NCBI RefSeq assembly: GCF_035046505.1
Contig: NC_089821.1
Span: 198,734,377-198,798,376, forward strand
Direction of reading: 5' to 3'
Length of the DNA stretch: 64,000 bases
Origin: Tiliqua scincoides
Taxonomy: Eukaryota; Chordata; Lepidosauria; Squamata; Scincidae
Shown: positions 30,818 through 49,256 of the stretch, in pieces
How positions within the stretch are numbered: the stretch's first letter is position 1
How the letters are laid out: every line of letters starts with the position of its first letter
Made by a program: the position numbers and the translations under genes
The notes under the pieces: generated by a model
Databases searched by the model: none
The model's input: only the letters and a program-made list of their open reading frames with translations
What the model was told of the DNA's origin: nothing

Positions 30818-31400
30818 GGGCCCAATCCAGAGCCAGGTGCACTGGCTTAACATCACCAGCACACACCATAAGGCACGTTTGCGAGCCTTACCACAGGCCT
30901 GGCGCCAGAGCTAGCCCAGTGTGATCCCATGCTGGGCCAACTCCAATACTGGGCCTGTGGTCCCCTGCCTGGTGGTCACCCAGACAGCCAAGCAGTGAAG
31001 AAGTGAGAGGGGGTGTCGGGGGAGGCATTCCAGGGTGGGGGGGGGGAAGGGGGAGAGGGCTGGGAGGAGACATGGTGGGGGAGGGAGAGGGACCGGTGGA
31101 GCTCAGCTTCACCAGATCCTGAGCTCCGTGTCTGGCCATGCGGCCCAACACAGGACTCCTTGATTCTGTACCAGCTCAAGCCCTGCCGCAGAACTGAGTA
31201 GCCCCATTGTGGGGCTACTTCCCTTACCTGGGGGAAGGGAACAAATGTCCCTTTCCCCCAAGGAGCCACCATGGACTGCCTAGCGCACTTTGGATGCTTC
31301 AGTAGCCATTTTGGCACCGTGGTAGCCTCATGCGCCAGGCAGGAGAGGATTGGGAAGTAAATCCTCCCCTTCTGCTTCCTCAGCTGACTGCAACCTTCCT
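30818..31400. other. GC-rich insertion in unit C intron, unclassified
   Basis: Absent from unit A. Begins gggcccaatccag and holds gggaacaaatgtcccttt, both recalling the CAATCC MITE family, but no clear ends were seen. Confidence 0.35.
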
Positions 31401-31657
31401 TTCTAATTATAGAAGATCTCAGGTGACGGTCCTATATCAATTTTCATTTCTCTCTCCTAAAAATATCTACATCTGCAGTAAGTTCATTGTGAATGAAATT
31501 ACTCAGTCTTCTGTCTGCCCTGTTCTTAGCCTTGCATTTATCACATTTACAAATCACTCCCCAGTCCTTCGAAACTTCATAGTCCAAGGCAACACCTTGT
31601 ACCAGTATACCCTGTTCTGGTTCTCCTCCACTTGGCCAACACCTGTGTGACTCTTGG

Positions 31658-31863
31658 CACTGGTGTAGCTGGGGGGGGTGGCGCACTAAGTTTTGCAGGG
31701 AACCTCCTGCAGTGTGTAAGTGGCTCCTCCCCCTCCCCTTGGGAGACATTCGCCTCTGTTTCCCTCCCCCCCCACATGGCTCCAAAGGGGAGGAGCTGCT
31801 TGCACACTGCAGGGAGGCTCCCTGCAAAACTTAGTGCGCTGCCCCCCTCTAGCTATGCCAGTG
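31658..31863. mobile_element. hAT-type MITE (206 bp), near-palindromic
   Basis: Starts CACTGGTGTAGCTGG and ends CTAGCTATGCCAGTG. Flanked by ACTCTTGG (31650-31657 and 31864-31871). Unit A has a single copy of this target near 18089. Confidence 0.85.
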
Positions 31864-32929
31864 ACTCTTGGATTTGCCCGATCTGCTGTTTTTGCAGCTG
31901 CCTTTGAGAAGATTAATAAATACTTAATCCTTTGAGAAAATTAACAAATACCATCACTGAATAACTCAGGAGTGGCTTTCCTGTAGGATTTTGCTCTGGT
32001 AACATATGCATTTAGGAACCATGCAGGCTGGACAAATGGCATGGCTTGTATTGATGTGGCCAATCAATATGTTCTAAAAGAGCATGTCGTACATTCCTTT
32101 CAAGCTCTACCGCTCCAGGATGCCAGGGAACAAATTAGTAGAACTCCTACTTTTGACCATTTTATTGATGGGACTACTACTCCATTGAAAGTTAACACAT
32201 CAATGGTAGCATATCTTCTTAGCCTTCTTGCTGATGTGCTTGTTTTGTGCATCCAGTGAATTACTGTAAAGGTGGGTAAAACATGTACTGTAAACCTGCA
32301 CATTTCCCCTTCATGCTGAAATGGTACTGTCTTGAAAAACTGTGCAACATAATTTTTTGCATATGACAAACTGGAAGATATCTATTGAGTCAGTTAAAGG
32401 ACTTTTACCCCCAATCCAATCACCGACCAGTTTATGTGATGCAGCCACGCCATGGAGATGCACACTGCAGGCTGTGGTGGAGGGTTATCAGGGGGAATTC
32501 TTGGAAATGGAAAGGGAAGTGTTGGTCCCTTACCTCCAGGTAGACTCCCTGGTGGCCTGTGGGTCACCTCGGGCCTATGGCAGCTCTATAGCTAGTGTAA
32601 GTCCAAGAGAGTAAGGAGGTATCAATGACCACATTTTGGGGGATGGGATCTGGAATCTGTGTTTGCCACTGAGGTGCATCCCATCTAGCCTGCTCCCCAC
32701 CTCCCACCCTTCTTCTCCCCTCCTATGCCATGCTTCCAGCATCTTTCTGAGGCCAGTGGAACTCCTGGAGCCACTGCCACACATGCTTTGCTGCTTGCCG
32801 TTTGAGGCAGCAGCCAGGCAACACACGACAGTGTCTGGCACTTTGTGTTGACATAAAGCATGTTGTGCTGCAGAGCGTGAGTTCTGACAGTAAGGGCCAT
32901 TCACAGGATTGGGTTCTTAAAGTATGCTT

Positions 32930-33838
32930 TCAGTGAGCAGTTATTTCAGTATTCTTTTTATTCTGCAAAGTATCTTTCAGAACAATGCTGTTCAGCTCAC
33001 CTGCATACTGTTGAAACCCATGAAAATCCATTTGAACAGAATACAAGCAATTCACATATACACACACCATGCCTAACAATGATGGGAGGCAGCACTGACC
33101 CAAATACACATTCAGCCTAACCTATGTATACGGGGTGGTCCTCGTCTCCATCCTATGGAATCACCAATGGCCTGCAGTCTCTTCTGCGGCCCAATTGGGT
33201 TTGTCGCCGGGTGGCTCAGCCACAGCAACCTTGCTGAAGCAGCAATGGAGCCACTGTGGCAAGCTCAGCCAGCGGATGTAATAAGTGTCCTATGCGGCAG
33301 CCGCCTCTGGGTTCACTGCAAGGTGCCTGGGTCACAGAGTCTCCACCCTGGATCTCCACCCCCTCCTGGTAACTAGTTGATGGCATGACAACACAGCTGC
33401 AGCCTCAGCAACCTTCTGGCAGACCTAGCAGGGCAACCAGGTATGAAGCTCCTTCTAGACTTGGGGCCTTCAACAGGACCGTTATTTATACAGGGGCAAG
33501 GGCAGGAAGGGGCAGGGTGGAGACCATAGGCGCCTAAACATAAAGATCCCCCAGCAGTCAATGAGGAGCTTATATAGGTATAAGTCCTGAGAGGTTGGCT
33601 GCCTTTGACCCATTGAGTAAAGGCAGGAGGAGGATGCTGGGGGATTTTAACCCCCCCCGGCCATGTCTGTGGCTGCCCTAAGCTCACATTAAGGCCCAGG
33701 CAGGACCCTTAAGGTTCTGTTCTGGATAACTTGCCTTAGCCAACCAAGGCAGGCCCAACTGAATAGCCGGCACAGGACCTCCCTGCAACCATACAGTATT
33801 ATTTGATTATGAATGGAATCTCTTTTGGAACTAACAGT
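32930..33838. other. Unit C-specific intron stretch, unclassified
   Basis: GC-rich middle (33120-33660) with no match in units A or B; 33655-33838 returns in unit D at 56525-56710. No gene seen. Confidence 0.35.
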
Positions 33839-34153
33839 AGTTGCACCAGTGCAAGTTTTGTCAAAGCCATAATGAGCAGGAACAGTAGAAATACTGGGCC
33901 CCCAAGCACTCTACGCCCAAGGCTGATGAGACATCCACTACATCTCTGGCCACTGTATAACTTTGAAAGGACATGCACTTAGGGCCAAACTACATATTTA
34001 AGACAATGTGTGATTTATCTTTAGTTAAGAGTCTATCATTCATACCAAAAAGGGAAGAAAAATATAATGTGATACTATCAAAAGAAATGTTATGTTAGAA
34101 GAAGACAGAACAACCGTTTAATCCTATAGAATTAGAAAAGTGGCAAGTCCTAC

Positions 34154-34228
34154 TTTTGGTCTTCCACTCTGTAATCCCTTTGGAACTAAAAAGTAGGGTA
34201 AATGGGTAGCAAAGAAATGAAGACACCC
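34154..34228 (-). pseudogene. Extra partial copy of SULT exon 2 inside unit C
   Basis: The 3' part of the 209-bp exon with its donor side appears here, followed to the right by a second, fuller copy at 34462-34665. Flanking intron is repeated too (33840-34150 resembles 34240-34440), so this is a local tandem duplication. Confidence 0.6.
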
Positions 34229-34461
34229 TCCAATTCACTACATCTCTGACCACTATGGAACTTTGAAAGGACAAGCACTGCGGCCAAACTACATATTTAG
34301 GGCAATGTGTGATTTCTCCTTAGTTAAGAGTCTTTCATTCATACCAAAACGGAAAAGAAAGGTAGAAAAATAACATGAAATACTATCAATGGAAATGAAA
34401 TGTTATGTTAGAAGAACAGAGAACAACAATTTAAATTTATAGAATTAGTGGCAGGACCTAC

Positions 34462-34665
34462 TTTTGGTCTTCCACTCTGCAACCCCTTTGGAACTAAAAA
34501 CTAGGACAAATGAGTAGAAAAGAGACAAAGCGATGGCAGACTGATGTAATCTAAATTGTTGGTATTCTAGCCATGGTACTCGGTCTATTAAGTTTATGTT
34601 TTCAGTTCCATCTCAATGACCTTCATGATAAATCAAGTTCAAAATTTGTTGAGTTCATACAGTGC
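34462..34665 (-). pseudogene. Unit C exon 2 remnant (204 bp)
   Basis: Clear match to the 209-bp exon with two in-frame TGA codons and a 5-bp loss. Confidence 0.8.
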
Positions 34666-34824
34666 CTGAAATGAGAATATCATTCAGCTCATTTCATACT
34701 TCTGATGAACTTTAAAGAGTAATATTTAAGGGCACTTTAAAGAGAAACATAAACCAAATTTATGGTTTATGGCGCTTGAGGTCACAACCACTGTGTGCCC
34801 AGAATATGGTCACTATCCAGACTG

Positions 34825-35010
34825 CATCCAAGCTTTCCGCCTAGGTGTCTTGTGAAGTTCTCCTTGTTCGGAGGACAGGGAAGCTCTGGGCAATCACATT
34901 TGTTCCCCGGTGTCCCAGAAGACCACACCAGGTCTCAGGATGCCCAGAGTGTTCCTGTCCACTGAACAAGGAGGAGTTCACACGACGCCCAGGCAGAACC
35001 GAAAGGTCAC
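34825..35010. repeat. Imperfect hairpin (about 60-bp arms) in unit C
   Basis: gtgaagttctccttgttcgg (34852) pairs with gaacaaggaggagttcac (to 34981), and the match extends outward to about 34825 and 35010. It is absent from the matching place in unit A, so it is probably a MITE. Confidence 0.55.
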
Positions 35011-35599
35011 CAGGCAGATGGATACACATGAACCCTGGATGAGGCCCACTGGCCAGGGTTCGAGAGGCTCTGGTCTACAATAACAGTCAAGGACCCAACA
35101 CACAAAACTAGACAGCAAGTAGAGGCAACACAGCCCACTCCCACAGGTACCTGAGGCAACACGGTATGGCATAAACCTCTGCACTCTCTGCTTCGCTCAA
35201 CACTCATTTCCCTCCTTGCCCACTTTCCAGCACTATTCCCTGCCCTTCTGCAAAGCGGCACATGTGGCCGCCCCCTGACCCTGCAGTGCAGTGGCAGCGG
35301 CTGCAATGCTGCCAGTTACAGAGGGCTGTTAGAAACAGCTGGTGGTGAGGTGACACGGAGGAGGCAGGTGGAATACAGAACACAGAGTGGGCAGGCAGTG
35401 GTAGAGAGAAGATGCATGTGGGCAGAGACAAGAGAGGTGGCAGTGGGCAGGCCGGTGGGTGATGTCCATGGCAGCATGGCACTGCTTGGCATACCATGCC
35501 CTCCACTGGAGGCATCCGCTTCACCTTTGTCATGGAAGGGTCAGGCTTGATGGCAAGAGTAATAATGGCTGAACATCAGCAACTGAAGTAACATGTCTG

Positions 35600-36172
35600 C
35601 AAATATTTCCAGTGCCTCGCTTTCCCTAAAAACAGTGATCTTTGCCCTCCTGGTGCATCAAATGGGGTGACCCTCACACTCTGAAAAAAGTGCAAGAAAA
35701 AAGTTTTCTCTCTGTGAGAAGACAAGCTGCACCTGCTGAAATTCCCTCTTCTATACAATTGTTTTGTACGTATATATACAATTGTTTTGTATATACAGTC
35801 TTATATTTGCCATTTTCTGATCGTTCATCATTCCATTCAGAGTTTGTATTTTTCACAACTGGTAAATGGCTCTTGGTCTCTTTCTTTTGGAAAGAGCAAT
35901 TTCTCCCATCTGAAATTCTTTACTTTCCCTCTGAAAGTAGGGATTTTCTGTATAGTGCCTTGAAAGCACAAGGGCTCTTTCTTCATCATGAATGAGCTGT
36001 GCTACTGTTTCCTTCAAATTCCATTTTATTTCATGCTCCATGTCCTGGAGCTAATCGCTGCTGTACTTCAAAAACAGCAAAACAAGCTAGGCTGCTAATA
36101 AATATTCACTATGACAGATGGTGATATCTGAGATTGTGCTGTAGTTTCCCCCCCCCCATGGAGATACATAGC
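35600..36172. other. Junction stretch between block copies
   Basis: Not matched elsewhere in the window. On the minus strand 36041-35853 is open: MEHEIKWNLKETVAQLIHDE through RAIYQL (62 aa), with protein-like composition. It could be a stray exon or processed fragment; no family was recognised. Confidence 0.35.
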
Positions 36173-36306
36173 AACAAGACATGTATTGGCCCCTCCCACT
36201 GATGGACCCACTGCTACATATACTGTGTGGCTCGGTTCACAGGCTGTCATTCTACCAGCCGTCAATCAGTGTACATTGATCAGACACTTAATGTTATGAC
36301 ATTCAT

Positions 36307-38460
36307 AAGAAAGAAGGGTTCCACTAAATCCAGGAGGGTGCCCGCATGGCTAACCAGCCAAGTTAGAGAGGCTGTGAAGGGCAAGGAAACTTCCTTCCGT
36401 AAATGGAAGTCTTGCCCTAATGAGGAGAATAAAAAGGAACATAAACTTTGGCAAAAGAAATGTAAGAAGGTGATACGGTGGCCAAGCGAGACTATGAGGA
36501 ACGCATGGCCAGCAACATTAAGGGGAATAATAAAAGCTTCTTCAAATATGTTAGAAGCAGGAAACCCACCAGAGAAGCGGTTGGCCCTCTGGATGGTGAG
36601 GGAGGGAAAGGGGAGATAAAAGGAGACTTAGAGATTGCAGAGAAATTAAATGAGTTCTTTGCATCTGTCTTCACGGCAGAAGACCTCGGGCAGATACCGC
36701 TGCCCGAACAGTCCCTCCTAACCAAGGATTTAAGTCAGATAGAGGTTAAAAGAGAAGATGTTTCAGACCTCATTGATAAATTAAAGATCAATAAGTCACC
36801 GGGCCCAGATGGCATCCACCCAAGAGTTATTAAGGAATTGAAGAATGAAGTTGCAGATCTCTTGACTAAGGTATGCAACTTGTCCCTCAAAACGGCCACG
36901 ATGCCAGAAGATTGGAGGATAGCAAATGTCACGCCTATTTTTAAAAAGGGAAAGAGGGGGGACCCGGGAAACTATAGGCCGGTCAGCCTAACATCCATAC
37001 CGGGTAAGATGATGGAATGCCTCATCAAAGATAGGATCTCAAAACACATAGACGAACAGACCTTGCTGAGGGAGAGTCAGCATGGCTTCTGTAAGGGTAG
37101 GTCTTGCCTCATGAACCTTATAGAATTATTTGAAAAGGTCAACAGGCATGTGGATGTGGAAGAACCCGTGGACATGATATATCTGGACTTTCAGAAGGCG
37201 TTCGACACAGTCCCTCACCAAAGGCTACTGAAAAAACTCCACAGTCAGGGAATTAGAGGACAGGTCCTCTCATGGATTGAGAACTGGTTGGAGGCCAGGA
37301 AGCAGAGAGTGGGTGTCAATGGGCAATTTTCACAATGGAGAGAAGTGAAAAGCGGTGTGCCTCAAGGATCTGTCCTGGGACCGGTGCTTTTCAACCTCTT
37401 CATAAATGACCTGGAGACAGGGTTGAGCAGTGAGGTGGCTAAGTTTGCAGACGACACCAAACTTTTCTGAGTGGTGAAGACCAGAAGTGATTGTGAGGAG
37501 CTCCAGAAAGATCTCTCCAGACTGGCAGAATGGGGAGCAAAATGGCAGATGCGCTTCAATGTCTGTAAGTGTAAAGTCATGCACATTGGGGCAAAAAATC
37601 AAAACTTTAGATATAGGCTGATGGGTTCTGAGCTGTCTGTGACAGATCAGGAGAGAGATCTTGGGGTGGTGGTGGACAGGTCGATGAAAGTGTCGACCCA
37701 ATGTGCGGCAGCAGTGAAGAAGGCCAATTCTATGCTTGGGATCATTAGGAAGGGTATTGAGAACATAACGGCTAGTATTATAATGCCGTTGTACAAATCG
37801 ATGGTAAGGCCACACCTGGAGTATTGTGTCCAGTTCTGGTCGCCGCATCTCAAAAAAGACATAGTGGAAATGGAAAAGGTGCAAAAGAGAGCGACTAAGA
37901 TGATTACGGGGCTGGGGCTCCTTCCTTATGAGGAAAGGCTACGGCGTTTGGGCCTCTTCAGCCTAGAAAAGAGACGCCTGAGGGGGGACATGATTGAGAC
38001 ATACAAAATTATGCAGGGGATGGACAGAGTGGATAGGGAGATGCTCTTTACACTCTCACATAATACCAGAACCAAGGGACATCCACTAAAATTGAGTGTT
38101 GGGTGGGTTAGGACAGACAAAAGAAAATATTTCTTTACTCAGCGTGTGGTCGGTCTGTGGAACTCCTTGCCACAGGATGTGGTGATGGCGTCTAGCCTAG
38201 ACGCCTTTAAAAGGGGATTGGACAAGTTTCTGGAGGAAAAATCCATTATGGGGTACAAGCCATGATGTGTATGCGCAACCTCCTGATTTTAGAAATGGGT
38301 TATGTCAGAATGCCAGATGCAAGGGAGGGCACCAGGATGAGGTCTCTTGTTATCTGGTGTGTTCCCTGGGGCATTTGGTGGGCCGCTGTGAGATACAGGA
38401 AGCTGGACTAGATGGGCCTGTGGCCTGATCCAGTGGGGCTGTTCTTATGTTCTTATGTTC
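36307..38460 (+). mobile_element. CR1 LINE, 5' truncated, nearly open ORF2
   Basis: Starts in the ORF2 linker (KKGSTKSRRVPAWLTSQV) and covers the reverse transcriptase ([78 protein letters not shown]) and the C-terminal domain to the stop after IMGYKP near 38265. The 3' UTR ends in repeated TTCTTATG. Breaks: one frame change near 36475 and one TGA at 37468-37470, probably from CGA. It sits at the left edge of block copy 2, between stretches homologous to 12752-12886 and 13318 onward. Confidence 0.9.
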
Positions 38461-38497
38461 TAATAAGATGCCAAATTTTATACCCTTTAGTATACAT

Positions 38498-39780
38498 CCA
38501 TAGTTACTGGTTTTCTCTTGCTCTGAGACAGCAATTCCATCAAGTGCAAAACAATCAGTTCGCCTCAGTAAATATGAGTGAGAAAGTGGAAGACAAGAGT
38601 GTATGAATGAACCGAGAACACTTTTCAACTTGTTCTCCAAGCTGCAGTTGCAGGATCATTGCAGTGTCGCAACATGATTCTCTGGCTGCGAGGTATGGTT
38701 GGTTGGCAACCTTCAGTCTCGAAAGACTATGGTATAAGCCTACAGCACCCGGTATTCCCAAGCGGTCTCCCATCCAAGTACTAACCAGGCCTGACCCTGC
38801 TTAGCTTCCAAGATCACACAAGATCAGGCATGTGCAGGGTAACAGTTGCTGCTTTGCGAGCTATGTGTGAGATGAGATAATGAGTAGGGCACTAGGACGT
38901 CATTGTATTAATAGCTTAGCTTGCTATTTTCTTTGCTGAGATGTACTCATTAAAGCTTTCTTTAAAGTTGGTAATGTCATCTCAGAGTGGCTCCATTCGG
39001 GATCAAAAGACCCCACTACAGTCGGGAAACTGGACCCCTGAAGCGTTGTGCAATTGTTTTGATTCCTGTCGTCTGGGGACAGACCCTATTGGATCAGAGT
39101 CAGCTACCCCTCTAACAGTTCCATTGACACTGATAGGAAACAGCTCTCAAGATTTCAGACAGAAAATCTTCTCTTTCCTACCTGGAGAACTTGGGAGCTT
39201 TTGCATGCTCTTCCAGTGAGCTATGTACCCTTGGTGAAAAAGAGGTGGGCAGGTGTGTCCCATGCCAGTGTACCTCCAACCTACCAGCTTGGGATGATTC
39301 ATTCAGCCTCATTCGCAGTCTACCCTGGAGATCAGAGGTGAGGCAAATCTCTTCCAAGATTTCACACATGAAAATAGGGACCCTCTTGTAGTGCTCTGAC
39401 TATATGGGTGATGAATAAGGGACTATTCACAGCTCAGGAGGCAAGACTGCCTGGAGTGGTATACCAGAGGTGGATGCAGGATAGGCAGGCCAGGAGCCCA
39501 AGGCTGCACTATAAGAGCCAGAAGTGGGGATAGCTCAAAAAGATGAGGGGGCCTGGGGGTTAGTTCTAAGGAAGAGCTACTGGGCCAGTGAAAGATCAGG
39601 AGAGATTATTGGATTTTATGGGAAGCTGGGAAGATTTTATGGGAAGCTGGGAAACCCCAAGCCTCCATGAAGGACAGGAGTGTTTCAATGGTCGGTTCTT
39701 CATAGGTGCTGCGATCACCTGTAGAGCCCCAAACTCTCCCTTTTGAGGGAGTTTCCTCCAAGTGTGGGTCTGGGTGAGGG
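38498..39780 (+). mobile_element. Possible LTR plus leader remnant (ERV1-like), fossil, unit B
   Basis: Counterpart of 13318-13640, with a 5S SINE inserted at 38698-38854. It is followed from about 38977 by some 800 bp absent from unit A that opens with a proline-type primer-site-like sequence. No gag, pol or env was recognised. Broken and old. Confidence 0.3.
38698..38854 (-). mobile_element. 5S rRNA-derived SINE (copy 1)
   Basis: Minus strand reads a 5S-like body (ctgcttagcttccaagatca on plus) followed by the tail ccatagtctttcgagactga. Flanked by tgcgaggtatg / tgcgagctatg. Absent at the matching place in unit A (near 13515). Confidence 0.8.
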
Positions 39781-40248
39781 TTGACAGATGACTGTCTAAG
39801 CCAGTTTCCCTTTCCATTGTTACATGATACTGTTACATGGTTTATTGTATATTTTATAAGCAGTAGTCACTTTGCAACTGCCTGTTTTCCATCAGATTAA
39901 AGGCCAGGAAAGTGTTTGTTAATTTAGTTAAAGATATACTAGAGTAGCATTTGCCCCGAGTATTGTTGGTCATTCACCATTCAAAATAAACAGCAGAAGT
40001 AACAGTGTGCAAGCTGCCCGGCCTGCCTACTCATACATTGGCACTAAATGGGCACATGTCCCCATTGCCCTCTGAAATCCAACTTCTGGCTACCCTTAGG
40101 AGATAAGACAAACCTAAAGAAGGAAAATGCTAGAACCTCTCACTCAACATTGTCAAGTGTTCCAAAAGGCAAAACTACAGAATAAACAAGTTAATTAACA
40201 CAGAAAGATATGTGATACTTATGAGCATCAAACAGAAAGCACTGGATG

Positions 40249-40382
40249 CACATGCCTGATCTTGTCTGATCTTGGAAGCTAAGCAGCGTCAGGGCTGGTT
40301 AGTACTTGGATGGGACACCGCCTGGGAATACCGGGTACTGTAGGCTTATACCATAGTCTTTCGAGACTGAAGGTTGCCAACC
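40249..40382 (+). mobile_element. 5S rRNA-derived SINE (copy 2)
   Basis: Plus strand: 5S-like ggaagctaagcagcgtcagg, gcctgggaataccgggtact, then the same tail as copy 1. Flanked by ggatg on both sides. Unit A reads uninterrupted ctggatgaagtt near 14090. The 5' end of the 5S part is missing, so it is not a working rRNA gene. Confidence 0.8.
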
Positions 40383-40615
40383 GGATGAAGTTATTAAACT
40401 TGCTGACCTTGGGCCAGTTGCTTTCTAAAGCCACCCAATCCCTCACCCCACTGCAAACCCCAGATTTCTTGTGAGAAGATAGAAATGGGTAGGAATCCCA
40501 TGGATGCTGCCCAGACAAAGGGCAGTTTACCTACATGGTATTACAACATTTAGAAAGCAATTCCCCATGTTTCAGAATTTGGTGTCACACAGTTCTAGCT
40601 AGGATTTCAGTCATC

Positions 40616-40621
40616 TTTATT
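40616..40621 (-). terminator. Polyadenylation signal of unit B
   Basis: AATAAA on the minus strand, about 70 bases after the stop codon. It is conserved at 24203-24208 (unit C), 51291-51296 (D) and 62626-62631 (E). Confidence 0.65.
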
Positions 40622-40688
40622 TTGAATAATATGGCTGACATGTACACACTGCATATAAAAATGTTCCTCTTTCCAGCAGAGGGCATGC

Positions 40689-47592
<6,904 letters not shown>

Positions 47593-47781
47593 CACTGACA
47601 CCACTGGTACAGTGACAACAGTTCCTAGCATTATGAATTATGGTAGAATGAGTATTAAGAAAGGGCATGTATAAAAATCATTCTCCCTTGGTATTGAGGC
47701 ATTCAATGTTCCTTCTCATGCAGTGTCAACCAAGTGCTGAAAATGGATTGACCTGAATGCAAACATCAATGCTATCTGTTT

Positions 47782-48128
47782 ATAATAATAATAATAACAG
47801 ATATTTATATACCGCCTTTCTTGGTCTTTATTCAAGACTTTATTCAAGGCAGTTTACATAGGCAGGCTTATCTAAATCCCTTATTAAATAGGGATTTTTA
47901 CAATTGAAAGAAGGTTCTATCTTTCAAGAACCACTACATTCAGGTGTTTCATTCCGATCTGGCTTCACATTCTGGCCTCCATCCTCCCACGCTCAGAGCA
48001 GATGGAATAGCTCGGCTTCAGCTTGTCAGCGGTTTCAAGGTCGCACGGTTCCGGTGGCCTGGAACTGGCGACCTTGTGGATGTTATCTTCAGGCAGACGG
48101 AGGCTCTACCCTCTAGACCAGACCTCCT
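47782..48128 (-). mobile_element. Sauria SINE in unit B
   Basis: Minus-strand copy: tRNA-like head (ggtagagcctccgtctg), middle with ggtcgccagttcc, and BovB-type tail ending aaaggcggtatataaatatc plus ATT repeats. Flanks gctatctgttt and gctctgttt look like a target duplication. Unit A near 21745 is empty. Confidence 0.85.
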
Positions 48129-48910
48129 GCTCTGTTTCACTGCAAGGGCTTGCTGTAATTGATCATGTAGCTCTTGAGGTTCTTAAACTCTGGTTAAAGA
48201 ATGATTCACATGATTTTGTGGACTTGTTTCATTTTGGGGGGAGGGAGTGTTTCATTTGCACCAAAGCCCATGAAACCACACACTGCCTTCTTACCACCAT
48301 CTTTAGGTTAAAAGACTTACCTGTTTTGGATCCTCTCTTGATCATTTGAGAATGGGATACCTTTTATACTACATTTTCAAATAATACCACTTCCAACATT
48401 AGTGACAAATCTTCATGGATCATAAATACAGAGTGCCATTAATTCTGATAATCATGTAAGATATTTTCCAGTTATTATTTAAGGCTGCAGTCCTATGCAC
48501 ACTTTCCTCAGAGAAGTCCCATTGTACACATTATGGCTTACTTCTGAGTAGATATGCATAGGATTGTTTTCTAAATCAGCAAGATTATTCATTGAGAGAT
48601 GCAATGTGATAGTAAACATTCTAGGTACAGTCCCAGAGACTCATCTAAACAGCAACAGCAACAATATTCCATTTCTTTTTCCAGGAAGTAATCAAGTCCA
48701 TAACGGAGAAATTAGTTTGTTCTCAAAGAATAACCATGTCATGCTGTTGCAGCAAAAATGTAAGACTTCTGGCACCTTAAAACCAGTACAGCATACTTTA
48801 ATGTGAACAACTTTTCATGTTGCCTTGAAAGATTCTGTCACAAGATTTTCTGTCATTATAATTCAGTAAAGCTCTTTCTGCACTAATATGTTTTGATGGA
48901 AGATGCTTAC

Positions 48911-49020
48911 CTTCCAAGAGCTCCTTTAAACTGGTCAGAGAAACTTCTTTTGTTTCCTGGAATTTCTTAATCAGTCTATGGATCCTGACATTCAGATCCT
49001 CAAGCACAGGAACTTCTTTC
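48911..49020 (-). other. Likely noncoding first exon (5' UTR) of unit B
   Basis: Counterpart of the unit A exon. Donor gtaagc at 48911/48910, open frame LNVRIHRLIKKFQETKE, TATA box 25-30 bases upstream. The 5' end is inferred. Confidence 0.5.
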
Positions 49021-49040
49021 TCGTACTTTCTGACTAGATG

Positions 49041-49256
49041 GGCCCTTTATACACCATCAGATATCTATTTGTAGGCAGTTCCTTAGTAAATCATTGATGC
49101 AAACTGATTCTAGTGCAAACACTTGAAATTAATGCTGGCCCTGTGATGCAACCTTTTTACACATACCTGACAAGTTTGTACAATTCATGCTGCTGAGCTG
49201 TGTCAAGAATGTCATGTGCCTTTTTCTTGCTCACAATTGGAATCAAATTGTTCAGA
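49041..49256 (-). repeat. Left arm of inverted promoter repeat (unit B)
   Basis: Counterpart of 22673-22889. Confidence 0.75.
49046..49051 (-). promoter_or_regulatory. TATA box of unit B
   Basis: TATAAA on the minus strand in ggtgTATAAAGGG, at the same place relative to the 5' UTR exon as in unit A. Confidence 0.55.

Larger units (their letters stand above)
24270..34665 (-). pseudogene. SULT pseudogene, unit C
   Basis: Exon remnants on the minus strand: last exon 24395-24270, exon 5 25867-25687, exon 4 27005-26924, exon 3 30589-30463, exon 2 34665-34462. The first coding exon is missing because the unit ends near 35600. Exon 5 (DLQGTVLKISNFLARR through GRFLRKG) and exon 3 (VIYVTRNPKDVLVSYYHF) are still open with good splice sites. 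Exon 4 has lost 13 bp after GWCA, so the frame shifts. The last exon has one extra base before GDWK and would end early. Exon 2 has TGA in place of the Trp of TVW, a second TGA at the Arg of GHRDG, and a 5-bp loss. The first two lesions are shared with unit D. A 2-kb hAT element sits in the intron between exons 4 and 3. Confidence 0.85.

Noticed and set aside
38737-38844. 5S rRNA gene
   Set aside because: It has changes in the internal promoter region, a SINE tail and target duplications, so it is a retroposed SINE.
40260-40350. Second 5S rRNA gene
   Set aside because: The 5' part of the 5S sequence is missing and the same SINE tail follows.
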